Assembly (NCBI GenBank): GCA_963402885.1
Contig: OY727103.1
Span: 15,402,085-15,466,084, forward strand
DNA from: Antedon bifida
Lineage: Eukaryota > Echinodermata > Crinoidea > Comatulida > Antedonidae
Length of the DNA stretch: 64,000 nucleotides
Direction of reading: 5' to 3'
In this document: positions 41,756-51,828 of the stretch, piece by piece
How the letters are laid out: the number at the start of each line of letters is the position of its first letter
Numbering within the stretch: the stretch's first letter is position 1
Made by a program: the position numbers and the translations under genes
Notes under the pieces: model-generated
Databases searched by the model: none
Told to the model about the DNA's origin: nothing
Seen by the model: the letters and a program-made list of their open reading frames with translations, nothing else

Positions 41756-43021
41756 TTATGATTTGATAGTATTGACGTAAACGGCATCTTCTGGCTCATT
41801 GTAATAGACATGTTCTTTGTTCTTTTCTCCTTTGACATTGTTATAGACATGTTCTTTTTCTTCAGCAACATCATTATACACATGTTCTGTGTTCATTTCA
41901 ATTGGTTTGTTGTATATGTCTGTTACTTCAGTGAGACCTGCCATCGTTTGATCACCATTATTTGGCGTCTGATCTTCATGCTTTCTCTTGTACATTAATA
42001 AGATTATTATGAGTATTAGAAGAACAATAACTGCTCCAAGAGACAATCCAATGGTTAAAGACCTGTCAGCAATCATAGCACATTCTGATTTCAAAGTTGT
42101 GTGATGGATAGTTGGTGTAGTCAATGTGTTAATGCTCATTGTTGTCATAACCCTGTTGTGTTCAGGAACAGTTGATGTTGATGCAATATTTGTTTGATGC
42201 CTAGTAGTTTCACTTGTTGACACTTGCTGGTGTTCTGTTGTTGGTAGTATTATTGTCAGAGATGTTTCCTGTACAGTGCATGTTGTAACATCCTCCTTCC
42301 ATATGACTCTGCATTCGTATGTTGCCTCTAAATCTTCTTGTTGAAGAGTAAATGCATAGTCCAATGAGTATTCTGTAAATCTCATGTTACTATTATATTC
42401 TACATTTTCATTCCGAACCATTACATCATTTCTCCACCATTGAATGCTTATGGTTGGATTACCTGGCTGTGTTGTCAGGATAACATTTTGCCCAATTAAA
42501 TCTCTCTGGTAACCAGTAGAATTACAAAGAGGGTATGGTGCTGGTGGTGGATATTCTACTGACAAAATGACATAACCAGTTATATCTATTAATTCATTAC
42601 CAGTTGCTATTACTTCACATCTATAAATATTTGAGTGTATAAAATGTCCAAGCCCTTGTGCAATGGTTATTGTAAATTCAATTTCAGTGACATTGTTAAG
42701 TGAAAATGCCAATGCTTTTTCTCCAAGGTCAGAGGTCAGTAGTGTTCCATTTCTGTAAATCTCTGTTTCATCTTCAGCGTATCCATCAATTTTTCTATAC
42801 CAGATGATGTAATGTTCCTGCATAAAAGTTTGATTAGTACATTTTAAGTCAATTATATCACCTTCATTAGCATCAGTAAGTGTTAGTGATTCTCCTGTCA
42901 CAAGTCGTCTAGATTCCTCTTGATTTGTTTGCAATATGTTTATTATAAGTGAAATAATCCACAAAATATCAACAAGTCTATCTCCCACCATGATTGAAGT
43001 TTGTAATAATCTAATGCTCAT
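41756..43021 (-). CDS. R10: two-Ig receptor missing an Ig2 cysteine, class A tail (421 aa)
   Basis: Leader and Ig1 match R1 (MSIRLLQTSIMVGDRLVDIL; C61, W74, C135). Ig2 reads NVILTTQPGNP where paralogues read NVILTCTTQPGNP: a 6-bp in-frame deletion near 42475 removes the B-strand cysteine, while W196 and the F-strand cysteine (YECRV) remain. The extra cysteines PLC and TTC are kept. The membrane helix is about 322-345. Tail: DIYNKP, HVYNDV, HVYNNV, HVYYNE, VYVNTIKS. Membrane and tail match R7/R9, whereas the ectodomain matches R1, so this is a natural ectodomain/tail recombinant relative to both. Confidence 0.9.
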   Translation of the reverse strand: MSIRLLQTSIMVGDRLVDILWIISLIINILQTNQEESRRLVTGESLTLTDANEGDIIDLKCTNQTFMQEHYIIWYRKIDGYAEDETEIYRNGTLLTSDLGEKALAFSLNNVTEIEFTITIAQGLGHFIHSNIYRCEVIATGNELIDITGYVILSVEYPPPAPYPLCNSTGYQRDLIGQNVILTTQPGNPTISIQWWRNDVMVRNENVEYNSNMRFTEYSLDYAFTLQQEDLEATYECRVIWKEDVTTCTVQETSLTIILPTTEHQQVSTSETTRHQTNIASTSTVPEHNRVMTTMSINTLTTPTIHHTTLKSECAMIADRSLTIGLSLGAVIVLLILIIILLMYKRKHEDQTPNNGDQTMAGLTEVTDIYNKPIEMNTEHVYNDVAEEKEHVYNNVKGEKNKEHVYYNEPEDAVYVNTIKS

Positions 43022-43030
43022 ATTGTCAAA

Positions 43031-43313
43031 CTAATATTAGAAATTAACTTCCTTAAATGGAATATTCCTTTAATATAGAATACACATTTTGGTTTTAAAA
43101 TAAATATTTCTGGCCAAAAATATGTTGTAAATAATTTTGTTTTTGTAAACAATTTAAAAAAAAAAAATTCCTATGGGTATTAAATGTTATTGATTGGTTA
43201 TTTATATTATAGTACAGTATGAATCTTTTTACCTGCAAAGAACTGTTTATATTTTGTCTAGAAAAGAATATACATATCAAAAGTATCATATACTTTAGTG
43301 AGCCTTTTATATA
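43031..43313 (-). promoter_or_regulatory. R10 promoter and 5'UTR intron
   Basis: TATA box TATATAAAAGG (43303-43313), donor CAG/GTAAAAAG near 43232, block at 43045-43074 (one change, AAAGGAATATTCCA), acceptor CTAATATTAG ending at 43031. Confidence 0.6.
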
Positions 43314-43395
43314 CCTTTGTTACTTTTGTAAATACAATGGGTCTTACAAATAGTGTTACGCCCCACCTGGTTAATTCACTCAGTTATGACATCAT

Positions 43396-43570
43396 CACTC
43401 ACATATCACACCTGTGCTGAGACAGCTTCACTGGCTTCCGGTAACACAAAGAATTACCTTCAAGATCCTTTAATTTGTAATTTTTCAAAATTTTCTGTCT
43501 TTGTAAAGCGCATTGAGGCTTTCAGCATAATGCGCTATATCAAGTACCAGTTATTATTATTATTATTATT
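43396..43570 (+). mobile_element. Truncated LINE (CR1/L2-like) 3' end
   Basis: One frame reads LRQLHWLPVTQRITFKIL, the well-known motif after the reverse transcriptase domain of CR1/L2-type LINEs. The 3' end has AAGCGCATTGAGG and ATGCGCTATATCAAG followed by (ATT)n, the typical tail of such elements. The paralogous sequences at 19572 and 26163 lack it, so the insertion limits are clear. Confidence 0.8.
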
Positions 43571-44154
43571 GACATGTTTGCTCATTTGGTATATTATATA
43601 CATAAACATGCTTTATACAATAGCAGTAGACATACAAGTCCATGAAAACAAAGGATACTCCAATTATACTTGTGCAGTGTTACTGTAAATTTATTTATCA
43701 ATAGTCGTTTCATGGCCTAACATAGGCTGTGTTGAACATGTTTATGGTGGTCGGCTTACAGTATACCTCTAGATGTATTTTAGTAGTGTGTTTCGTTTTT
43801 TTCAGCGCTATTATATATACCACTAAAATGTTCAGATATTTAGTAAGATGATGATTAAATGCTATATATATATATAAGTATAAGTGAGAAATTCTGTAAG
43901 AATATCAATAATATGATAAAATTTCCCCAAACAAAATTAAAACTAGGACACTTCATCTTGATTAGACCCATAGGGCTTCTATGTTATTTGATGCCATAGA
44001 CAATTAAATTCTGTAAACCCTCAATGAGCTACAGTTAGAGCACTAGTACTTGTAATCTTGCTCACAAGAGATCAAATTGATACACAATCATCTTTTCAGA
44101 GTTCTATTCAGGTGACTAACATGAAATGACATTGGCATTTTTTGTTTTTTTAAT
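43571..44154. other. Duplicated flank shared with 19590-20138
   Basis: Non-coding; a (TA)n run at 43864-43875 is the main difference from the other copy. Confidence 0.6.
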
Positions 44155-44358
44155 CTTTTGATTTGGTAAACTGCATCTTCTGGCTCATTGTAACAAACAT
44201 GTTCTTTTCTTCCTTAATATTATTATGTTCTTCAACTTTATTATAGACATGTTCTGTGTTCATTTCAATTGGTTTTTTGTAGATGTCTGTTACTTCAGTG
44301 GCACCTGCCATTGTTTGATCACTATTGTTTGGCGTCTGATTTTCATGGTTTATCTTTT
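44155..44358 (-). pseudogene. Orphan class A tail fragment, second copy
   Basis: Same relic as at 20139-20354, here with a few bases lost at its 5' end (ACACTAGAGG follows directly). Confidence 0.75.
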
Positions 44359-44504
44359 ACACTAGAGGCAGTATACCCAGATGTTAACAGGTAACTGTCT
44401 AAAATAATATTCCTGTGTTTACTATATTTAAGATTCGTTATTATCAGTTGTCATCATCTGTGAGGTGATTATGATGGCAATGTAATCTCATACTTTATAT
44501 CTTA

Positions 44505-45671
44505 TCATACCTTGTTCATTTCTCTCTTGACATAATTTATATAGACATGCTCTTTTTCTTCAGCAACTTCATTATAGACATGTTCTTTGTTCATTTCTCT
44601 CTTGACATCATTTATATAGACATGCTCTTTTTCTGCAGCAACTGCATGTTCTGTGATCATTTCAATTGGTTTGTTGTAGATGTCTGTTACTTCAGTGACA
44701 TCTTCCGTCTTTTGAACAGCATTATTTGGCGTCTGATTTCTCTTGTACAGTAATAAGATTATTAGTAGTATTAGAAGAAGAACAATAACTGCACCAAGAG
44801 ACAATCCAATGGTTAAAGACGATGTTGATGCAATATTTGTCTGATTTATGGTTTTTGTTGCCAATTCCTCTGGTTCTGTTGTTGGTAATATTGTTGTCTG
44901 AGATGTTTCCTGTACAGTGCATGTTGTAACATCCTCCTTCCATGTGACCCTACATTGGTATGTTGCATTTAGATCTTCTTGTTGAAGAGTAAAGGTATAG
45001 TCCAATGAGTATTCTATAAATTGCAAGTTACTATCATATGTTACATTTCCATTCCAAACCATGACTTCATTTCTCCACCATTGAATAGTTATTGTTGGAT
45101 TACCTGGCTGTGTTGTACAGGTCAAGATAACATTTTGCCCAATTAAATCACTCTGGTAACCAGTAGAAGTACAAAGAGGGTATGGTGCTGGTGGTGGATA
45201 TTCTACTAACAAAATGACAAAACCAGTTATATCTATTAATTCATTACCAGTCATACTTGCTATTACTTCACATCTATAAATATTTAAGTGTATAAAATGT
45301 TCAAGCCCTCGCGTAATCGTTATTGTAAATTCAAATTCATTGACGTTGTTAGGTGCAAATGCCAATGCTGTTTCTCCAAGGTCAGAGGTCAGTAGTGTTC
45401 CATTTCTGTAAATCTCTGTTTCATCTTCAGCATATACAATTTTTCTATACCAGATGATGTAATGTTCCTGAATAAAAGTTTGATCAGTACATTTTAAGTC
45501 AATTATATCACCTTCAGTAGCATCAATAAGTGTGTCTGATTCTCCTGTCACAAGTCGTCTAGATTCCTCTTGATTTGTTTGCAATATGTTTGTCATAAGT
45601 GAAATAATCCACAAAATATCAACAAGTTTATCTCCAACCATGGCTGCAATTTTTGATAATCTAATACTCAA
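44505..45671 (-). CDS. R11: two-Ig receptor, class A tail (388 aa)
   Basis: Complete leader (Met11 of MSIRLSKIAAMVGDKLVDIL is the likely start); Ig1 C61, W74, C134; Ig2 C185, W198, C240; membrane helix about 286-309. Tail: DIYNKPIEMITEHA, HVYINDV, HVYNEV, HVYINYV, then stop after KREMNKV, as in R2. Two of the units carry an extra residue (YINDV), which puts Asn at +2 and so gives pYxN-type sites. Near-identical sister of R2; together with flanks they mark a duplicated block (19200-21590 and 43022-45600). Promoter and leader are intact, so of the pair this is the copy likely to be functional. Confidence 0.9.
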   Translation of the reverse strand: MSIRLSKIAAMVGDKLVDILWIISLMTNILQTNQEESRRLVTGESDTLIDATEGDIIDLKCTDQTFIQEHYIIWYRKIVYAEDETEIYRNGTLLTSDLGETALAFAPNNVNEFEFTITITRGLEHFIHLNIYRCEVIASMTGNELIDITGFVILLVEYPPPAPYPLCTSTGYQSDLIGQNVILTCTTQPGNPTITIQWWRNEVMVWNGNVTYDSNLQFIEYSLDYTFTLQQEDLNATYQCRVTWKEDVTTCTVQETSQTTILPTTEPEELATKTINQTNIASTSSLTIGLSLGAVIVLLLILLIILLLYKRNQTPNNAVQKTEDVTEVTDIYNKPIEMITEHAVAAEKEHVYINDVKREMNKEHVYNEVAEEKEHVYINYVKREMNKV

Positions 45672-45679
45672 TTGTCAAA

Positions 45680-45953
45680 CTAAATATTAGAAATTAACTT
45701 CCTTAAATGGAATATTCCATTAATCTAAAATTAAAATTGTGTATTTAAAATAAATATTTCTGGCCAAAAATAGGTTGTAAATAAATTTAACAATTATTGT
45801 TTTTATTACTATGGGTTTAATTAAATCCTATTGATTGGTTATTTATATTAAAGTACAGTATGAATCTTGTTACATGCAAAGAACTTTTTATATTTTGTGT
45901 AGAAAAGAATATAAATATTAAAAGTATTGTATACTTCAATGAACCTTTTATAT
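45680..45953 (-). promoter_or_regulatory. R11 promoter and 5'UTR intron
   Basis: ATATAAAAGG (45944-45953), block at 45695-45724, acceptor AATATTTAG ending at 45680. The donor position reads TTTGCATGTAACAAG near 45872, a weaker match. Confidence 0.5.
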
Positions 45954-46171
45954 GCATTTGTTTACCTACCATGGGTCTTAGAAATAGTATGACACATCAA
46001 TGCCTGATTAATTCACTAATTTGAACAGCATTGAAATTACTGTACTTTATTGCTCATTTGTTATATTTCATACATGCTTTATACAATAGCAAGGGATGCA
46101 AGTCTATGAAACAATATAAAAGTTTTCCAACCACAATTAAAACTAGAACAATACATTATCTTTGATTAGAC

Positions 46172-46308
46172 GAGATGTAATATTCCTCATTTAAAAATTC
46201 ATCAGTACATTTGAAGCAGTAGCTATACAGTAGGTGAGTCTTCTGTTACAAGTCGTCTAGATTCCTCTTGTGTTGTTTCACAATGTTTGTTATGAGTGAA
46301 ATAATCCT
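46172..46308 (-). pseudogene. Receptor Ig1 5' fragment
   Basis: Pieces of the leader (after WIISL), the TTQEESRRLVT segment and the start of Ig1 are recognisable with deletions and frameshifts. The 5' side is joined to spacer DNA at about 46308, exactly as upstream of R2. Confidence 0.75.
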
Positions 46309-46758
46309 TTTTTCCACATAAGAACTTGATATTTGATGTTTTACTATCCAAGAATATACCAAATATTATATACTTCTCTTTTACGTGTGTTTATATAGCC
46401 AACAAAACTATTCTTCTTTTATCTACCTTTATAGAATGGGCCTAAATAATAATAATAATATAGTGTGGCATTCATTTGAACAGAACAAGATTAATTTATC
46501 ATTCCATTGAAATTATTGATCATTTGGTAATGATCAAATACAAAGATGCTCTATGCAGTTGAATAATCAAATAAAATCTTTATTTGTTCCATAAAAAAGT
46601 GTACATGGAAAAATTGTTTTCCTAAACAGAAATATGAATGTCAAAGGTTTAGACAAATGGAATTTAGATTTAATAGTTTAAACAAAAGGAACATGAAGGA
46701 CTATGAATTGACACTATATCAATATATTTTATTATACTTTTATACTTGTACAGTATTC

Positions 46759-46974
46759 TTATACATTTTCTTGTCTATAGGTGATGATGATGTAATGTTC
46801 TTCCATAAAAGTTTGAGTTGTACATTTAAGATCAAATATACTACCTTCATTGGTAAATCTACCAGATGATGTTCCTCCTATCACAATCTGTGTGGATTCC
46901 ACTTGTGTTGTATGCAACACATTAGTTATGAAAGAAATAATCCACAAAATATCAACAATTTTCTTCCCTACCAT
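46759..46974 (-). pseudogene. Receptor 5' fragment (leader and start of Ig1)
   Basis: Encodes MVGKKIVDILWIISFITNVL, then Ig1 through the first cysteine and EEHYIIITYR, and breaks into spacer DNA at about 46782. The tryptophan after HYII is already changed. Retroposon sequence (47003-47104) separates the fragment from its promoter. Confidence 0.8.
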
Positions 46975-47002
46975 GACTGCAATTTTTGATTATCAAATGC
47001 TC

Positions 47003-47104
47003 AACTAGAAAGCCACTCCAAGAGTGCATACCTCCGCCTACTGTAAAATTCTTCTACATCAGATTTAGTCACCGGAAAGTATGTGTACTCCTTGGCGGAG
47101 GTAA
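47003..47104. mobile_element. Retroposon fragment between promoter and 5' fragment
   Basis: GTGCATACCTCCGCC at one side and CTCCTTGGCGGAGGTAAAC at the other are inverted GGCGGAGG-type ends that I associate from memory with a repeat family in marine invertebrates. Paralogues are contiguous at this position. Confidence 0.55.
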
Positions 47105-47119
47105 ACTAAAATTAGAAAT

Positions 47120-47372
47120 TAACTTCCTTAAATGGAATATTCCATTAATATAGAATAGAAATTTTTTAAATATTAATCAATATTTCTGTCAAGAATATTT
47201 TTAAAGTAAATCCTGCAATAGTTCCTATGTTGTTTAGTTAATTAAATGCTATTAATTGGTTATTTATATGTATGTATGAATCTATTTTACCTGCAGATAA
47301 CTTATTATTTTGTACATTAGAAATGAGTAAACACACCAAAAGTATTGTATACTTCGCTGAGCCTTTTATATA
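47120..47372 (-). promoter_or_regulatory. Promoter of the 46.9-kb fragment
   Basis: Block at 47120-47149 and TATA box TATATAAAAGG at 47362-47372. Confidence 0.5.
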
Positions 47373-49032
47373 TTCCTCTGTTTACCTTTGTAACACAATG
47401 GGTGTTTCGTTTTGTAAACGAAAGTTTTATACAGTATGCCCTCAATATTATTGTAACGTGTATAGGACACACACGTGTGTAAAGTGATGCAAATAGCGAA
47501 TGTGAAAAAATTTCAAAATATTTCTGGCCAAGAATAAATTTAACAATTGTTTTTTTTATTATTATTCCTATGGGTAATTAAATCCTATTGATTGGTTTAT
47601 TATGATTTATGTTAAAGTAGAATATGAATCCTTTTACCTCAATGAGGTACAGTACATTGAAAGAGCAATAGTTGCATTCTCAAAAGAGGTCAAATTGATA
47701 CACAATCTTCTTCAGAGTTTTCATCAGGTGATTAACATGAAATTTATCAGTTGGCATGAATTTATTAAAAGTAAGAATATTAGGTATGAATTTTTCCACA
47801 TAAGAACTTGATATTTGATGTTTTACTAGCGAAGATATACCAAATATTGTATACCTCACTGAGCATTTTATGTGTGTTTATTTAGTCAACAAAACTGTTC
47901 TTCCTCTTTTCTACCTTCATACAATGGGCCTAAATAATAATAATATAGTGTGGCATTCATTTGAACAAGATTACTGTAACTTATGATTCCATTGAAATTA
48001 TATTATTGCTCATTTGGTAATGATCGAATACAAAGATGCTCTATACAGTTGAATAATCAAATAAAATCTTGATTTGTTCCATATATAAAAACGTACATGG
48101 AAAAATTGTTTTCCTCAACAGAAATATGAACGTCAAGGTATAGAAAATGGAATTTAGATTTAATAGTTTAAACAAAAGGAACATGAAGGACTATGAATTG
48201 ACACTATAATGATATATTTTATTATACTTTTATACTTGTACAGTATTCTTATTCCTGTTAGTGGCGGTTTCATTGCTGTTGGTTGTCAACTGAATAAAAT
48301 AAATAAATATGAATGAATACATTTTCTTGTTTATAGGTATTTTATAATTAGCTTGACTTGACTAGATTCTTTTACCAATTTATACCGAGTATGAACAAAG
48401 TTGAACACAAAATATAGTAGGTTGGTTATATGAATCATCTTACAGGAATACTGTAGTACTACTCGGCTAATATGGTGATAGGCTTGTACTTTGTAATATG
48501 CTGGTAATTTGTAATATGCTTTATTTACATCAGTTAGATTATTTGCCTTCAGTTCCATTATATATTCAACTATAACTACGGCACAGTTGTTATAATAATG
48601 AGTAAATGGAAGAGTAAAGTAAAAGTTCCCTCAACCAAAATTAAAACTTGATAATCATGATAATACATGTGCCTCTTTTTATCACGTGACCCACAATTGT
48701 CCAATCTTTTTAGGTTTTATATATATGCCTCTTTTTATCATGTGACCCACAATCGTCCTATCATATATGACAGAAATCTATTTAGGTTTTATATAAATTT
48801 CTCTATTTTAGCAATCAATTGATTTATCGTACATATTGTAGCTTTGTGTAGTAGAAACAGTTTGTAAAATCACAAATGTTCTCATAAGAAATTTTGCGTC
48901 ATGTATTAATGGTTTTTACACACTAAAGGCAGTATAACCAGATGTTAAAAAGTAAGTGTGTATACTAATATTCCTGTGTTTATTAGGTTTAAGATTTGTT
49001 ATTACAAGTTGTCATTATCGTCTGTCAGGCGA

Positions 49033-50697
49033 TTATGATGGCAATGTAATCTCATACTGTATGTCTTTTACCTGTTTCTTATTAGCCTTATGTCCAGATG
49101 TGGTAGAATTAATGTAGACCTTATCTCTTGCATCATTGTAATATACATGTTCCTTGTTATTTTCTTCCTTAACATCATTATAGACATGTTCTTTTTCTTT
49201 TGAAACATCATTATAGACATGTTCTTTTTCTTCAGCAACATAATTATAGACATGTTCTTTTTCTTCAGCAACATCATTATAAACATGTTCTTTTCCTTCA
49301 GCAACATCATTATAAACATGTTCTTTTCCTTCAGCAACATCATAGACATATTCCTTTTCTTCAGCAACAGCATTATAGACATGTTCTTTTTCTTCAGCAA
49401 CATCATTATAGACTTGTTCCTTTTCTTCAGCAACATCATTATAGACATGTTCAGTGTTCATTTCAATTGATTTGTTGTATATGTCAGTTACTTCAGTGAC
49501 ACCATTGTTTAGCATCTGATTTCTAGGATTTCTCTTGTACAGTAATGAGATTATTAGGAATATCAGTAGAAGAACAATAACTGCACCAAGAGACAATCCA
49601 ATGATTAAAAACTGTGAAGTTAAAGTTGTAGTAGATAGATAGAATGTTGGTGTAGCCAATGTGTTTCTGCTAATTATTAACTTATCAGAAGTTGTAGTAA
49701 CTTCCACTTTAGATGTTGTTTGATAGAATGTTGGTGTAGCCAATGTGTTTCTGCTAATTATTGACTTATCAGAAGTTGTAGTAACTTCCACTTTAGATGT
49801 TGTCTGATGGATTGTTGGTGGAGTCAATGTATTTCTGCTAATTGTTGAAACAATCGATGTTGATGCAATATTTGTTTGATACCAAGTAGTTTTGCTGGCT
49901 TTTGTCGTCAATGTCTCTGGGTCTGTTATTGGTTCTGTTGTTGGTAATATTGTTGTCTGTGATGTTTCTTCTGCTGTACACGTTGTAATATCCCCCGGGC
50001 CCCACCATGTTACTCTGCATTGGTATGTTGCATCTAAATCTTCTTGTTGAAGAATAAAGTTATAATCCAATGGATATTCTGTAAACCTCTCTCCACTCAA
50101 AAATGCAACATTTCTACTCGAAACCATGACTTCATTTCTCCACCATTGAATCCATAGTAGTGGATTAGCTTGCTGTGTTTTACAGGTCAAGGTAGCAGTT
50201 TGGCCAACTAAATCTCTCTGATAACCAGTAGTACAAAGGGGATAAGGCGCTGGCGGTGGAAAATATACATAAAAAACGACATAACCCGTTAATAATTCAT
50301 TACCAGTACTAGTTGCTATTGCTACACATCTATAATTTTTGAAGCGAAGAATATGCCTAAGTCCTTTTTCAATTGTTATTGTAAATTCAGCTTCGGTAGA
50401 GTTATTAAGTGAGTAGGCCAGTGCTTCTTGACCAAGGTCAGAGGTCAGCAACATTCCATTTCTGTAAATCTCTGCATCATCTTCAGTATAGTAATCTTTT
50501 CTGATCCAGACAATGTAATGTTCCTCTGTCAAAGTTTGATCAGAACATTTAAAGTCAAATATATCACCTTCATTAGCATATACAGTTTCAGGTGATTCTG
50601 CTGTCACAAGTTCTCTATATTGCTCTTGTGTTGTTGGCACAATGTTTGTTATAAGTGAAATTATCCACAAAATATCAACAAGTTTATCTCCTACCAT
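49033..50697 (-). CDS. R12: two-Ig receptor, longest continuous tyrosine array, class A (554 aa)
   Basis: Ectodomain as R3 and R5 (Ig1 C51, W64, C124; Ig2 about C172 and C227; CTTGYQ lacks one residue). The stalk has three ISRNTL...TTSDK-type units against two in R3 and R5. Membrane helix about 362-386. The tail has DIYNKS, then nine uninterrupted units of the EHVYNDVAEEK type (one is shortened to YVYDVAEGK, one has Gln for His), followed by HVYYND, VYINSTTS and IQYEITLPS. Differences from R5 are almost confined to stalk and tail copy number, which shows that these coding minisatellites change faster than the Ig domains. Confidence 0.9.
   Translation of the reverse strand: MVGDKLVDILWIISLITNIVPTTQEQYRELVTAESPETVYANEGDIFDFKCSDQTLTEEHYIVWIRKDYYTEDDAEIYRNGMLLTSDLGQEALAYSLNNSTEAEFTITIEKGLRHILRFKNYRCVAIATSTGNELLTGYVVFYVYFPPPAPYPLCTTGYQRDLVGQTATLTCKTQQANPLLWIQWWRNEVMVSSRNVAFLSGERFTEYPLDYNFILQQEDLDATYQCRVTWWGPGDITTCTAEETSQTTILPTTEPITDPETLTTKASKTTWYQTNIASTSIVSTISRNTLTPPTIHQTTSKVEVTTTSDKSIISRNTLATPTFYQTTSKVEVTTTSDKLIISRNTLATPTFYLSTTTLTSQFLIIGLSLGAVIVLLLIFLIISLLYKRNPRNQMLNNGVTEVTDIYNKSIEMNTEHVYNDVAEEKEQVYNDVAEEKEHVYNAVAEEKEYVYDVAEGKEHVYNDVAEGKEHVYNDVAEEKEHVYNYVAEEKEHVYNDVSKEKEHVYNDVKEENNKEHVYYNDARDKVYINSTTSGHKANKKQVKDIQYEITLPS
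49160..49470 (-). repeat. 33-bp coding minisatellite in R12 tail
   Basis: Nine units in one array. A 3-bp deletion in one unit changes the tyrosine spacing locally from 11 to 10 residues. Confidence 0.9.
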
Positions 50698-50751
50698 AGC
50701 TGCAATTTGTAATCATCTGATGGTCAATTCTCAAACTTCTGAATTTTAAGT

Positions 50752-51120
50752 TAACTTCCTTAAGTGGAATATTCCATTAATGTAGAATAAATTAAAATTT
50801 GTGAATATATTAATATATTAAGTTTCTTGAAGAATATTTTGGAAACAAATTCAATTAATTTGTTTAATATTTTTTATATTTTATTTTTTCTATAATGGGT
50901 AATTCAATCGTATTTTAAAATGATTCAGAAGATATTTTGTTTTACCAGCAAAGAATACATCAAATATTGTATACTTCGCTAAGTATCTAACATGTTTATT
51001 TACTAAACAAAACTGTAGTTCTTCTTTTATGTGCGTTAGTATAGGGCTGTACTAATCACACGGTGCTCTGCATTTAAACAGTGTATAGAATTTATATTCC
51101 ATACTGATGTTTAAATGCAC
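50752..51120 (-). promoter_or_regulatory. R12 upstream region: conserved block and partly decayed inverted repeat
   Basis: Block at 50752-50781; acceptor TTAAAATTCAG just before it in the reading direction to the gene; donor TTTGCTG/GTAAAAC near 50946. The left arm TGCATTTAAACAGTG (51069-51083) is intact, the right arm has lost symmetry (ACTGATGTTTAAATGCA). Confidence 0.5.
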
Positions 51121-51300
51121 ACCAATCATTCAGTTAAAGATAAAGTATGACATCATAATTGATGTCAAAGGTAAAAAATAAATAAATTGAATGGGATAGT
51201 CTAAAGCTAGAAATGTGTAGTGTCTATGAATACAAAATGATGAAAATAATACTATGATATTGTGCTGTTATCTCTAAATATTGACTTTATTCCTATAAAT

Positions 51301-51828
51301 CTTTTAATAGATATTCGTACTATATGATTTTGCTGATTTTGTCACAAAAATGATAAGTTTCACATTGTCCATTAGACAAATCAAGTAGTACATTTAGTGG
51401 TTGACTTATACCTGAATATGCATTGATATAGTTTATTTTTTATTTCAGTACCATTATATATTCTACTATACTGATATTATCTGTAAGAAAATAATTAAAT
51501 TCTATTTTTATTTTTTCTATTGAGATACTCTAATATGTAAAAATATATGATCAAAGTTCCCAACAATATCTAAAAGAACTTCATCTTGATTAGACCACCG
51601 GGCTTTCATGGTGTTTAATTCCAACTGGAAAACAACTCTTTACACCCTTAATAGTGGGAGAGCACTGGTTCTTGTATGCATGCACAAAAGAGATCAAGTT
51701 TATATACGATCTTCTTTTGGAGACTTTCCACAGGTGACTAAAATGAAATTTATCAGTTGGCATTATCAGTTGGCTATATCATGTAATCTGTCAGATGATT
51801 ATGATGGCAAGACAATCCCATGCTTTGT
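51301..51828. other. Spacer between R12 and R13
   Basis: AT-rich; the part near 51560-51780 is related to other 3' flanks of the family (CTTCATCTTGATTAGACC). No gene seen. Confidence 0.5.

Larger units (their letters stand above)
47105..51300. repeat. Segmental duplication block, copy 2 (around R12)
   Basis: Counterpart of 26281-30470. The non-coding part from 47150 to 49032 holds no gene of its own. Differences are small indels, for example an extra CACA at 47470 and CAAATGTT near 48875. Confidence 0.8.

Noticed and set aside
49160-49470. CRISPR-like array of 33-bp units
   Set aside because: Units are directly abutting without unique spacers, are coding, and lie in an animal genome.
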